Made by a program: the position numbers and the translations under genes | Origin: an uncultured bacterium | Lineage (GTDB): Bacteria > Actinomycetota > Coriobacteriia > Coriobacteriales > Coriobacteriaceae | Direction: 5' to 3' | DNA length: 42,142 bases | Assembly: GCA_905215445.1 (NCBI GenBank) | Contig: CAJMPZ010000013.1 | Location: forward strand, 1-42,142 | Part shown: positions 16,011 to 23,347 of the stretch, piece after piece | Layout: each line of letters begins with the position of its first letter | How positions within the stretch are numbered: position 1 is the first letter of the stretch | Notes under the pieces: model-generated | Database searches by the model: none | Told to the model about the DNA's origin: nothing | The model's input: the letters and a program-made list of their open reading frames with translations, nothing else

Positions 16011-17294
16011 CTAAATGGTTTCCAAGAAGGCCTCGATCCTGGTTTGCAGTTGGCCTGCATCCTCACCGGCGTAGTCGGTCGTGATGTGCATAAACGGAAT
16101 GCCGGCTTCCTCGGCGGCCTTCTCCACGGCAAACGACTCCATCTCATAGAGCGTGCAGAACTGCAGGGCCACGTCGACGATGCCGTCGGCATGCAGGTCC
16201 TTGGCCATCTGGACAATGTCCTTCATACGCTGGTCGTTGGGCGTAAAGACGGCGCAGTTGATCTTAAAGTAGCGCTCGGCGATGGCATCGAGCATCTCGT
16301 CCACCGTCTCACCGGACTCGTCGACCAGGTCCTTGTAGTAGCGCGAGCCCGTGCAGGACTCCTCGCCTACCACAACGCCGCCGGCTTTCTCGATAAGGTT
16401 GAACAGCTTCCAGTTGGGCACGGCCATGGGCGTGCCGGTGTACAGAATGCGCTTGGTCCCCTTGGGCGCCACGCCCTCGCCGGCCTCGACACGCTGCTCG
16501 CACTCAGCCGCCATATCGTTAATGGCTCCGGTCAGACGTGGCGTGTCGTCCATAAAGGCGGCCTGAACGGTCAGCAGGCTGTCAAGACCGCTGATGGGCG
16601 CAGGGTCGGCAGCGCGCGTGGCAGCGAGGCGCTGCAGGGCGCGACGCTTCTCATTGACGGCGTGGATGGCGGCCTTCAGACGCTCAGGCGTAATCGTGAC
16701 GCCGCACTCTTCCTCGATCTTGGCGGCGAGCTTCTTGACCTCGGCCTTCCAGGTCACGAGCGTTGACTCGTCGTGTACGTTGGGAATATCCATGACGTAC
16801 ATGTTCTTTTGCGTGGCAAAAAACTCGTAGGCTTTCTTCTTGCCATCGCAGGTGTTCTCGCCTACCACCAAGTCACTCGACTCAATGTAGGGGCAGACCT
16901 CGCCCAGCTTAAAGCCGGCAAAGCTCTTGATAAGCGGGCAGGTGTTGCGCGGCAGATGCTCCTCGACCTTATCCGTTGCCCAATCGGCGCCCGAGCACAG
17001 ACCAACGGGAATGCCGTCACAGGCAAGCACGATCTCCTCGGGCACGTACACGCAGAACGAGCCCACGATCTTGGTGGCCTCGCCGGCCTCCTTCTTGTCG
17101 AGCATCTCCTTAATACGGCCGCTGTGGATGTTGGTGGCCACAAAGTCCAGGTAGGACGTGGACTTGGGGCGATTGTTCTGCGTCAAGAACATATCGCCGT
17201 ACATCTGGCCCACGGCGCCCAGCAGCATGTCGTGGTCGGCAAGATTCATGCCGAGGCTCTCCCACATCGGATGGAAATCGAATTCTTCAGCCAT
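16011..17294 (-). CDS. Second double-cubane / 2-hydroxyacyl-CoA dehydratase family protein
   Basis: A 427-residue paralogue of the gene downstream, with about 40 extra N-terminal residues. Shared landmarks are LPRNTCPLIKSFAGF, GENTCDGKKKAYEFF, EESCTGSRYYKDL, FTPNDQRM and a C-terminal TDYAGEDAGQL segment equal to TDYSNGDMGQI in the partner. Cluster-binding cysteines are kept. The ATG at 17294 follows GAGGGG. With the second gene and the activator it forms a three-gene unit next to selD. The pair might form a heterodimer, as in HgdA/HgdB, or be two separate double-cubane proteins. No acyl-CoA pathway gene is nearby, which weakens the dehydratase reading. Confidence 0.85.
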   Translation of the reverse strand: MAEEFDFHPMWESLGMNLADHDMLLGAVGQMYGDMFLTQNNRPKSTSYLDFVATNIHSGRIKEMLDKKEAGEATKIVGSFCVYVPEEIVLACDGIPVGLCSGADWATDKVEEHLPRNTCPLIKSFAGFKLGEVCPYIESSDLVVGENTCDGKKKAYEFFATQKNMYVMDIPNVHDESTLVTWKAEVKKLAAKIEEECGVTITPERLKAAIHAVNEKRRALQRLAATRAADPAPISGLDSLLTVQAAFMDDTPRLTGAINDMAAECEQRVEAGEGVAPKGTKRILYTGTPMAVPNWKLFNLIEKAGGVVVGEESCTGSRYYKDLVDESGETVDEMLDAIAERYFKINCAVFTPNDQRMKDIVQMAKDLHADGIVDVALQFCTLYEMESFAVEKAAEEAGIPFMHITTDYAGEDAGQLQTRIEAFLETI

Positions 17295-17453
17295 GACGGT
17301 TCCCCTCTCGAACCAAAAACGGATAACAGCGGTATCGGTGCACGACGGGCGGCGATTGCCCTGCCGTGCTCAAACCCGGAATTTTGGGGAACCTGCTTTG
17401 CGGTTGACTATTTAGTTGTGCGTCGTCTCTCCCGGAGCCGTGAACATACCTGC

Positions 17454-17522
17454 TCATATGCGGCTCCGAGCGATATATAGGGCACGCGCGGCAACGCGGC
17501 GAATGTATGTCGTCTGTGGCAT
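17454..17522 (-). CDS. Possible leader peptide, 22 residues
   Basis: ATG at 17522 lies eight bases after a perfect AAAGGAGGG site, better than those of most genes here. The encoded peptide is MPQTTYIRRVAARALYIARSRI, split here only for reading as MPQTTYIRRVAA then RALYIARSRI, ending in TGA. It is basic and arginine-rich, with no family match. It sits 160 nt before the first double-cubane gene, so it may be a regulatory leader or a small protein. A longer open frame overlaps it in another frame but lacks a ribosome binding site. Confidence 0.4.
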   Translation of the reverse strand: MPQTTYIRRVAARALYIARSRI

Positions 17523-17558
17523 GCGCGCACCCTCCTTTACAAGTTAAGGTCAACTATA

Positions 17559-17590
17559 TCAACGGTCATCGACCATGCGAACACCGTTGA
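17559..17590. promoter_or_regulatory. Inverted repeat, candidate operator
   Basis: TCAACGGT (17559-17566) and ACCGTTGA (17583-17590) form an 8-bp inverted repeat with a 16-bp spacer. A TATAGT box on the minus strand at about 17553-17558 directly follows it, so the repeat covers the expected -35 area of the double-cubane operon. Such dyads suit a dimeric regulator. Confidence 0.4.
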
Positions 17591-17723
17591 CATTCGTACG
17601 ACAGCATCGTGTGCCGTCGTTTAATAAATAATTATCTTGATTGATAGGAGTTTGTCATCCCTCATTCGGCGAACGGCAAGACGAAGCCGCCGAGGCCTAT
17701 ATCCCCGACGGCATTACCCGGCG

Positions 17724-18794
17724 CTATCGACAAACCAAATGAATCCTGCTCGCATCAAAATGCATGCGCAAGGTCTCGTCGGCCTGCGGCAGCTCGTCGA
17801 AAGCCACGCTCACCTTGTTGACCTTCCACTGCAGACGCGTGGGTGCATCGACACGTGGCACGTCCAACAGCACCAGCCGCTCAAAGCGCGAATCGCTCAC
17901 CCGGGCCACGTGTAAGTCGTAGCTGTTACGACCCCGCTCGGCACGGTTGTCAACATGGAAGTAACTTGCGCGAATCCCCAGGTACGCCACATCATCAGGA
18001 ACCTCGCGACCCACATTAAAGGTCATGCCCCAGTCGAGAGCCTCAACTTCTTCGTCGCCGATCTTGCACGCCCGGCTTGTGTTCTTGCAGCCCGTCAAGC
18101 GCAGCGCGGCCAAGGTTTGCGGCCGGCGGACCACATCTTCGACGGAGCCGATCTCCTCCACATGCCCGTTATGCATCACGCAAATGCGCTGGCACAGGCG
18201 ACACGCTTCGTCGATATCGTGGCTCACGTAGAGCACGGTGCGGTTGCACACGTCGAACAGGTCGAGCATGTTCTGCTCGAGCGCGCTCTTAAGGTAGGCA
18301 TCGAGCGCGCTCATGGGCTCGTCGAACATAAAAATGCCCGGGTGTGCCGCCACCATGCGCGCAAGCGCCACGCGCTGCTGCTGACCACCCGAGAGGCGTG
18401 CGGGATAGCGGTCGGCAAAATCGGACAGACCAAAAATGCCCAGATAGCGCTCGGCGAGCTTTTTGCGTGCAGCGACGTCACCCGCATCCTGTACGCCGGC
18501 GCACACGTTATCGGCCACCGTCATATTGGGAAACAGCTGATAGTTTTGGAACAGCAGGGCGCATTTACGCTCCTGGGGCGATAGGTTGATGCCCGCCGCC
18601 GAATCAAAAAAGGTCACGCCGTTGACGACGATCTTGCCCTCGTCGGGCGTCTCCACACCGGCAATGCAGCGTAGCGTACAGCTCTTGCCGCACCCCGAGG
18701 CGCCCAGCAGCGCCACGCGCTCCTCTCCAGCCTCAAGCTGCATATCGAGCGTAAACCCGGGATAGCGCTTTTTGATATCCAGAACGATCGACAT
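17724..18794 (-). CDS. modC: Molybdate ABC transporter, ATP-binding protein
   Basis: A 356-residue ABC ATPase that powers molybdate (or tungstate) import. Walker A GASGCGKS (31-38), Q-loop region LFQNYQLFP, signature LSGGQQQR (134-141), Walker B FMFDEP (155-160) and the H-loop YVSHD are intact. The C-terminal 120 residues correspond to the regulatory part of ModC but do not show an obvious molybdate-binding TOBE motif. The ATG at 18794 lies 3 bp after the modB stop, with GGGAGGT upstream inside modB. It ends the modABC unit. Molybdate is favoured over other anions because the unit adjoins moeA and a Mog protein. Confidence 0.88.
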   Translation of the reverse strand: MSIVLDIKKRYPGFTLDMQLEAGEERVALLGASGCGKSCTLRCIAGVETPDEGKIVVNGVTFFDSAAGINLSPQERKCALLFQNYQLFPNMTVADNVCAGVQDAGDVAARKKLAERYLGIFGLSDFADRYPARLSGGQQQRVALARMVAAHPGIFMFDEPMSALDAYLKSALEQNMLDLFDVCNRTVLYVSHDIDEACRLCQRICVMHNGHVEEIGSVEDVVRRPQTLAALRLTGCKNTSRACKIGDEEVEALDWGMTFNVGREVPDDVAYLGIRASYFHVDNRAERGRNSYDLHVARVSDSRFERLVLLDVPRVDAPTRLQWKVNKVSVAFDELPQADETLRMHFDASRIHLVCR

Positions 18795-18797
18795 GGC

Positions 18798-20240
18798 CTA
18801 TCGACCTCCCTGCAGAGTGGCATCATCGCGCATGAGCTCGGCCAGCGCCTCGCGATCGATACGCAGGGCATCGCCGCCCACCGGGTCGAGCGAATCGTCC
18901 GTATCGGCGAGTTCTTTGGCCCGCTTGCGCTCCGCACGGGAAAGGCCCCGCTCGCGATACTTTTGCGAATGCGCGGTGTACATGTTGATAAACAGGATGA
19001 CCAGGAAACTAAACGCAATCACGACGACAACCCAAAAGAGGGCAACTGGGATGTTGCCACCCATCCACTCAAAGTAGATAGCGATGGGGATGGTCTGCGT
19101 AATACCGGCATAGTTACCCGCAAAGAAGAGGGTGCAACCGAACTCACCCATCGCACGGGCAAAGGCGAGCACCGTACCGGCGGCGATCGAGGGCCAGCCG
19201 AGTGGCATCATAAGCTTGGCAAAGATACGGCGCTCGGACCACCCCAGGGTTCTCGCGGCGTCGAGCATCTGCGTGTCCAGGCTCTCAAAGGCGCCGAGCG
19301 CCGTGCGGTAGACCAGGGGAAACGACACCACCACGGCAGATATCACCGCCGCTGGCCAGGTAAAGACGATCGAGATGCCGTGCGCGATAAGCCACTGGCC
19401 AACCCCGGTCGAGCGGCCAAACAGCATGAGGAGCAGAAAGCCGCACACCGTGGGAGGCAGCACCATGGGGATGGTAAAGGCCGAGTCGAGCAGGCCCTTC
19501 ACGCGGCTCGTCGTGCCCATAGTCTTCCATGCGGCAAACAGGCCCAGCGCAAAGGCAATCACCAGGGCAAGGCCACTCGTTTTGATAGACACCCAAAGCG
19601 GGCGATAGTCGATGCCGGTCAAAAAGGCGACAAGGGACGCCAAGGGCTCCTGTTCATCTTGCATCATAACAGATGATGCTACCACGATTTGAGCGCTATC
19701 AAGCCAACGCGCGCCGCCCTTGGCATCACCCGAGGCTGATGCGATGACCACATAGCGGTCCCCATTCGCACCGCGCTCATCAAAGGCATAGGTATACCCA
19801 CCGACATTAAACGCCGCTTCCGTCGTGGCATACCAAGGAAGATCCATGTCTTCCAGCCGTGCGCCTCCCATGCAGTTTGCGCTGTCGAGTTCACAGACGA
19901 GAGCCTTGAGACCCGATGCGCACTCGTTGTCCTGCGGATCCAATCCGTACTTCTCGACCGCCTTGGGCGATACCCACACCACAACGCGATCGGCAGCAGG
20001 CGCCACTACAAGGTCCACGTCCTCGTCAACGGGAAACCGGTAGCCCTCAGGCTGGCCCTCCATGGCACGAGCGGTCCCCCTGGCCAACCGCTCAAAACCC
20101 TCGATCCCATAGGAAAGCCCATGAGCGGTCGCAGCAACCTGAGCCCCGTCCTCAGCTTCCCCAGCAAACGCAAATCCTGGCACCCAGCAAAGCGCGAAGG
20201 TCAAAGCACAGGCGACAAGCATGCGGAATCTATTAAGCAC
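18798..20240 (-). CDS. modB: Molybdate ABC transporter permease with exported N-terminal domain
   Basis: A 480-residue protein, about twice the usual ModB length (about 225). Residues 1-26 form a signal-like segment ending AFA. About 180 residues of apparently extracytoplasmic sequence follow, with three cysteines (NECASGLKALVCELDSANC). The last 270 residues are a normal ModB permease with about six membrane helices and an EAA-like loop (DAARTLGWSERRIFAKLMMP), followed by a charged 60-residue tail. I chose the GTG at 20240, six bases after TTGGAG; a TTG four codons upstream lacks a site and the ATG at 20222 is too far from it. The extra domain is not one I recognise; it could shape substrate capture with ModA. 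Confidence 0.85.
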   Translation of the reverse strand: MLNRFRMLVACALTFALCWVPGFAFAGEAEDGAQVAATAHGLSYGIEGFERLARGTARAMEGQPEGYRFPVDEDVDLVVAPAADRVVVWVSPKAVEKYGLDPQDNECASGLKALVCELDSANCMGGARLEDMDLPWYATTEAAFNVGGYTYAFDERGANGDRYVVIASASGDAKGGARWLDSAQIVVASSVMMQDEQEPLASLVAFLTGIDYRPLWVSIKTSGLALVIAFALGLFAAWKTMGTTSRVKGLLDSAFTIPMVLPPTVCGFLLLMLFGRSTGVGQWLIAHGISIVFTWPAAVISAVVVSFPLVYRTALGAFESLDTQMLDAARTLGWSERRIFAKLMMPLGWPSIAAGTVLAFARAMGEFGCTLFFAGNYAGITQTIPIAIYFEWMGGNIPVALFWVVVVIAFSFLVILFINMYTAHSQKYRERGLSRAERKRAKELADTDDSLDPVGGDALRIDREALAELMRDDATLQGGR

Positions 20241-20308
20241 GAAAAGCTCCAAGAGAATACAAGGACGGAGTTAAACACAAAACGATGGAATTATCGCGCC
20301 AGGCCGCA

Positions 20309-21181
20309 CTACGCGGAAAGCTCAAATCCGTACTTAGCCCAAATCTTCTGCGCCTTCTTGTTGGTCAGACAGAAGTCGATGAACGCCTTGGCCTCGTCGG
20401 CGTGCTCGGAGCTCTCGGCAACGGCACCCGGATACACGATGGGCTTGTGCGAATCCTCGGGGCACACGAAGGCCTCCTCGATGCCGTCGTAGCGGAAGAT
20501 GTCGGAGCTGTAGACAAAGCCGGCCACGCAGTCTCCCGTAGAGACGTAAGCTGCGGCGGTGCCGACCTTGTCGGCCAAAGCCACCTTGTCGGCGAGCTCG
20601 GGTGCATACTCACCGTCGTCGCCCTCGGTACCGGTGTAGAGCCCAACAGAAGCCAGCGCCTGGTTGGCATACTTGCCGGCGGGAACGGTCTTGGCGTCGC
20701 CGATGGCGATTTTGCCGTCCAGGCTCGCGACGTCGGCGATAGCCTCGACCTTGGTGTCGGAGCCCTCGGCACGAATAATCACGAGGTCGTTGACGAACAT
20801 GTCCTCGCGCGTGTCGGCATCGACGAGCTCGGCGGCCTCGGCATTATCCATAGTGCCCTTAGAGGCCGTGATGAGCACGTCCACCGCAGCGCCGGCGCGC
20901 ATCTGCTCGACAAGGTCGCCGGACGCCTTAAACTGCGTGTCGGCAAAGGTGGTACCGGTCTGATCGGTGTAGAGCTTCTGAACCTCGGGCAGAGCTTTCT
21001 CGAGCGAGTTGGCGGCAAATACCTGCAGCTCGACAGCCTTCTTGAAAGAAGTCTTGGCAGAACCCGCATCGGAGCCGGCCGGCTCAGACGTCTTGTTGCC
21101 CGAGCAGCCAGCAAGGCCAAGGCCGGCAGCGGCGACAGCAGAAAGCGAGACGAATCCGCGGCGAGAAACCATATCGAACAT
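20309..21181 (-). CDS. modA: Molybdate-binding lipoprotein
   Basis: A 290-residue substrate-binding protein. The N terminus has a twin-arginine SRRGF (6-10), a hydrophobic stretch and a lipobox LAGC with Cys26, so it is probably exported as a membrane-anchored lipoprotein, perhaps by Tat. Mature features match ModA: VFAANSLEKALPEV, FKASGDLVEQMRAGAAVDVLITAS, and DYDG/PGAV-like segments near the C terminus that line the oxyanion site. The ATG at 21181 follows GAAAGG by seven bases; a TTG two codons earlier was rejected. First gene of modABC, with a clear -10 box and a perfect palindrome upstream that may bind a molybdate-responsive regulator. Confidence 0.92.
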   Translation of the reverse strand: MFDMVSRRGFVSLSAVAAAGLGLAGCSGNKTSEPAGSDAGSAKTSFKKAVELQVFAANSLEKALPEVQKLYTDQTGTTFADTQFKASGDLVEQMRAGAAVDVLITASKGTMDNAEAAELVDADTREDMFVNDLVIIRAEGSDTKVEAIADVASLDGKIAIGDAKTVPAGKYANQALASVGLYTGTEGDDGEYAPELADKVALADKVGTAAAYVSTGDCVAGFVYSSDIFRYDGIEEAFVCPEDSHKPIVYPGAVAESSEHADEAKAFIDFCLTNKKAQKIWAKYGFELSA

Positions 21182-21241
21182 GTTCAACCCTTTCGAGCGC
21201 TACGCCCGGGCACCCCGCCGCGGGCTTTATCCTGTAATTGA

Positions 21242-21247
21242 ATTATA
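21242..21247 (-). promoter_or_regulatory. modA -10 box
   Basis: A perfect TATAAT on the minus strand, 60 bp before the modA start. The -35 area (CACAAG) is poor, which fits control by a factor bound at the palindrome just upstream. Confidence 0.6.
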
Positions 21248-21270
21248 CTTTAGCGCGAATAATGCTTGTG

Positions 21271-21300
21271 ATAAGAAATTATCGTTTGATAATTTCTTAT
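21271..21300. promoter_or_regulatory. Perfect 13-bp palindrome upstream of modA, candidate operator
   Basis: ATAAGAAATTATC and GATAATTTCTTAT form a perfect 13-bp inverted repeat around GTTT. It starts 23 bp upstream of the modA TATAAT and is AT-rich in a GC-rich genome. ModE sites in E. coli are also AT-rich dyads, but the sequence is not the same. It has no flanking T tract, and the mog terminator is a separate hairpin at 21337. Confidence 0.6.
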
Positions 21301-21336
21301 ACCGATAGCCGCAAGACGCTCGCGTTGTCGCCGCTT

Positions 21337-21370
21337 AAAAAAGCGGAGCGACCCATAAGGTCACTCCGCT
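21337..21370 (-). terminator. Terminator of the moeA-mog unit
   Basis: Minus-strand stem AGCGGAGTGACC/GGGTCGCTCCGCT (one wobble) with a TTAT loop and six T residues, 14 bp after the Mog stop codon. Confidence 0.88.
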
Positions 21371-21383
21371 ACAGGCAAGCAGT

Positions 21384-21863
21384 TTAGCGAGCGTGTCCAC
21401 CGCCCGCCGCCATGTGGGCCGCGTGCTCCAGCTGGTCGCTCACGGCCTCCCAGCTTTCGCGAGCCGCCTTCGTGGATCCCGGAAAGTTGATGACAAGCGC
21501 AGCCCCACGCTGCATGCACACGGCGCGCGAAAGCATGGCACGGCGCGTCTTGGTCATAGAGTATGCACGGATCGCCTCGGCAATACCCGGCACATCGCGG
21601 TCGCAGACGGCACGCGTCGCCTCGGGCGTCACGTCTCGCATCGAAAGCCCCGTGCCGCCGCAGGTGATGACCACGTTGGCCTGGCAATCGTCGGCCGCAG
21701 CCACAATGGCAGCACCGATCTCGTCAACATCGTCATGCACCACCGTATGCGAGGCAACCGTCCAGCCCTGCGCCGCGATGAGCTCCTCGAGTGCAGCGCC
21801 TGCCTCGTCCTGGGCAAGATCGCGCGTATCCGAGCACGTCACGATTGAAATCTTCAACTCCAT
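21384..21863 (-). CDS. Molybdopterin adenylyltransferase-type protein (MoaB/Mog family)
   Basis: A 159-residue MoCF-domain protein that binds molybdopterin and, in the Mog type, adenylylates it before MoeA inserts molybdate. The signatures CGGTGLSMRDVTPEAT (68-83) and FPGSTKAARESW near 125-140 are clear. The short length is nearer MoaB (170) than MogA (195), but with only this one copy here it probably serves the adenylylation step. The ATG at 21863 follows AGGAGGAG. It starts 10 bp after the moeA stop and forms a two-gene unit with it. Confidence 0.88.
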   Translation of the reverse strand: MELKISIVTCSDTRDLAQDEAGAALEELIAAQGWTVASHTVVHDDVDEIGAAIVAAADDCQANVVITCGGTGLSMRDVTPEATRAVCDRDVPGIAEAIRAYSMTKTRRAMLSRAVCMQRGAALVINFPGSTKAARESWEAVSDQLEHAAHMAAGGGHAR

Positions 21864-21873
21864 AGCACTCCTC

Positions 21874-23136
21874 CTACAGCACGGTGCCCTCGGGCAGATC
21901 GACTCGGACGACATCCACGACGTCGCCCGGCTCAAGATCGCACGGACCCTCGTTGATGCGCAACAGGCAGTTCGCACGCTGCATGGTTCCGAGCAGCGCC
22001 GAGTTCTGGCTGTGCGCCTCGGTGACCGTAAGCTCACCCGTCTGCGCATCGCGCGCAACCGTGGCGCGATCATAGAAGCGTCGGTCCTGTCGCTTCTTCA
22101 CGCCGTGGGTAAGAACCGCCTGCTGCACGGGACGCGCACCCTCGGCAAAGCCGCGCATCTTGCGAATCGCCGGGCGGGCGAGCATCTCAAAGCCCACATA
22201 GGCCGCCGCGGGGTTGCCCGAAAGCCCCAGATAGGGCTTGCCGCCGAGCAGGCCAAACGTAATGGCCTTGCCGGGACGCAACGAAATGCGATCGAACAGC
22301 ACCTCGCCCTCGCGCCGAACCAGCGCCGTCACGTAGTCGTAGTCGCCAGCCGAGGCGCCACCGCTCGTAATGACAAAATCGCACTCTTGCGCGGCGCGGT
22401 GCACCAGCTCGGCAATCGCCCGCTCGTCGTCGGGCGCAATGCCGTAGAACACCGGGTCGGCCCCAGCATCGAGTGCCTCGGCCATTAACGCCGAGGAATT
22501 GGAATCGCGAATCTGCCCACGCGCCGGCAGTTGGCCGGGCGCGACCAGCTCCGTGCCCAGCGAGATAATGCCCACACGCGGCGCGGCATGCACCTTCACG
22601 CTCGCATACCCGGCGCTCGCCAACAAGCCGGCGCCCGCCGGAGCCACGACCTCGCCGGCGTGCATCACAACATCGCCGGCATGGGCCTCCTCGGCGGCAG
22701 AGCGAACGTTCTCCCCTACCTTGGCAGGCACCGAGAACCTCACACGCGAACCCTCGTTGCCGTCACCGACGAGCACATCGACGATCTCATACTTCACCAC
22801 GGCATCGGCACCTTCGGGTACCGGCGCGCCCGTCATGATGCGGACCGTCTCGCCCGCGCCGATTGTGCCCTCAAACACATGGCCCGCAGCCTCGTGTCCG
22901 ATAACGTCGAGCGTCACCGGCGCCTCGCCAGATGCCTGCGCCAAGTCCGACGAGCGCACGGCATATCCGTCCATAGCGCTGTTGGCATACGGCGAGATGT
23001 CGATATCGGCCACCGTATCCTCTGCCAAGGGAAGACCGGCGGCCTGCCACACGGGAACCTCGACGACTTCGGTGCGATTCACGTGCGACAAGACGATCGC
23101 CTGCGCGTCCTCCAACGGAATGAGTTTCTCAGCCAT
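21874..23136 (-). CDS. moeA: Molybdopterin molybdenumtransferase MoeA
   Basis: A 420-residue enzyme that inserts molybdate into adenylylated molybdopterin. Landmarks are the SPYANSAMDGYAVRS segment near residue 50, RIMTGAPVPEGADAVV near 105-120, the MoCF domain motif TSGGASAGDYDYV, and LRPGKAITFGLLGGKPYLGLSGNPAAAYVGFE. Length matches E. coli MoeA (411). The ATG at 23136 has GAGG five bases upstream; an ATG five codons earlier is possible but lacks a site. It leads a unit with the Mog gene and is transcribed away from the CLC gene. Its -10 region shares 14 bp with selD. Confidence 0.94.
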   Translation of the reverse strand: MAEKLIPLEDAQAIVLSHVNRTEVVEVPVWQAAGLPLAEDTVADIDISPYANSAMDGYAVRSSDLAQASGEAPVTLDVIGHEAAGHVFEGTIGAGETVRIMTGAPVPEGADAVVKYEIVDVLVGDGNEGSRVRFSVPAKVGENVRSAAEEAHAGDVVMHAGEVVAPAGAGLLASAGYASVKVHAAPRVGIISLGTELVAPGQLPARGQIRDSNSSALMAEALDAGADPVFYGIAPDDERAIAELVHRAAQECDFVITSGGASAGDYDYVTALVRREGEVLFDRISLRPGKAITFGLLGGKPYLGLSGNPAAAYVGFEMLARPAIRKMRGFAEGARPVQQAVLTHGVKKRQDRRFYDRATVARDAQTGELTVTEAHSQNSALLGTMQRANCLLRINEGPCDLEPGDVVDVVRVDLPEGTVL

Positions 23137-23186
23137 ATACACCTCTAGCATGCTGCGGCGCGCAACAAAAGCGCCGATTCTTTATG

Positions 23187-23200
23187 TTTCTCTCAGTATA
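23187..23200 (-). promoter_or_regulatory. moeA -10 region with the 14-bp sequence shared with selD
   Basis: The minus strand reads TATACTGAGAGAAA, identical to 13735-13748 before selD. TATACT (23195-23200) is 59 bp before the moeA start. Confidence 0.5.
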
Positions 23201-23312
23201 ATCCCTCGACGCGCGACCGCGACTTGGCCTGTACCCGCAAATACATCTGTCGGCCGCAAGCCGCGAAACAAAACCAAAACCAACCCACCGGCTCGTCGCG
23301 TTTACCGCGTTT

Positions 23313-23318
23313 TATAAT
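23313..23318 (+). promoter_or_regulatory. -10 box of the CLC gene
   Basis: A perfect TATAAT lies 30 bp before the start codon. No good -35 box is seen 16-18 bp upstream. No fluoride riboswitch was recognised in the leader. Confidence 0.45.
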
Positions 23319-23347
23319 GCTCGTGTTGCAACCCAAAAGAGGAACGT

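Larger units (their letters stand above)
17295..17723. other. Leader and promoter region upstream of the double-cubane genes
   Basis: 429 bp between the double-cubane operon and modC. It holds a short ORF with an excellent ribosome binding site (17454-17522), an inverted repeat (17559-17590) and an AT-rich patch at 17617-17645. The 160-nt stretch from the short ORF to the first gene matches no riboswitch I know. No terminator for modC was found. Confidence 0.5.

Noticed and set aside
17287..17553. 88-codon minus-strand open frame upstream of the double-cubane genes
   Set aside because: It has no ribosome binding site and overlaps the next gene start. The 22-codon frame in the same area has a much better site.
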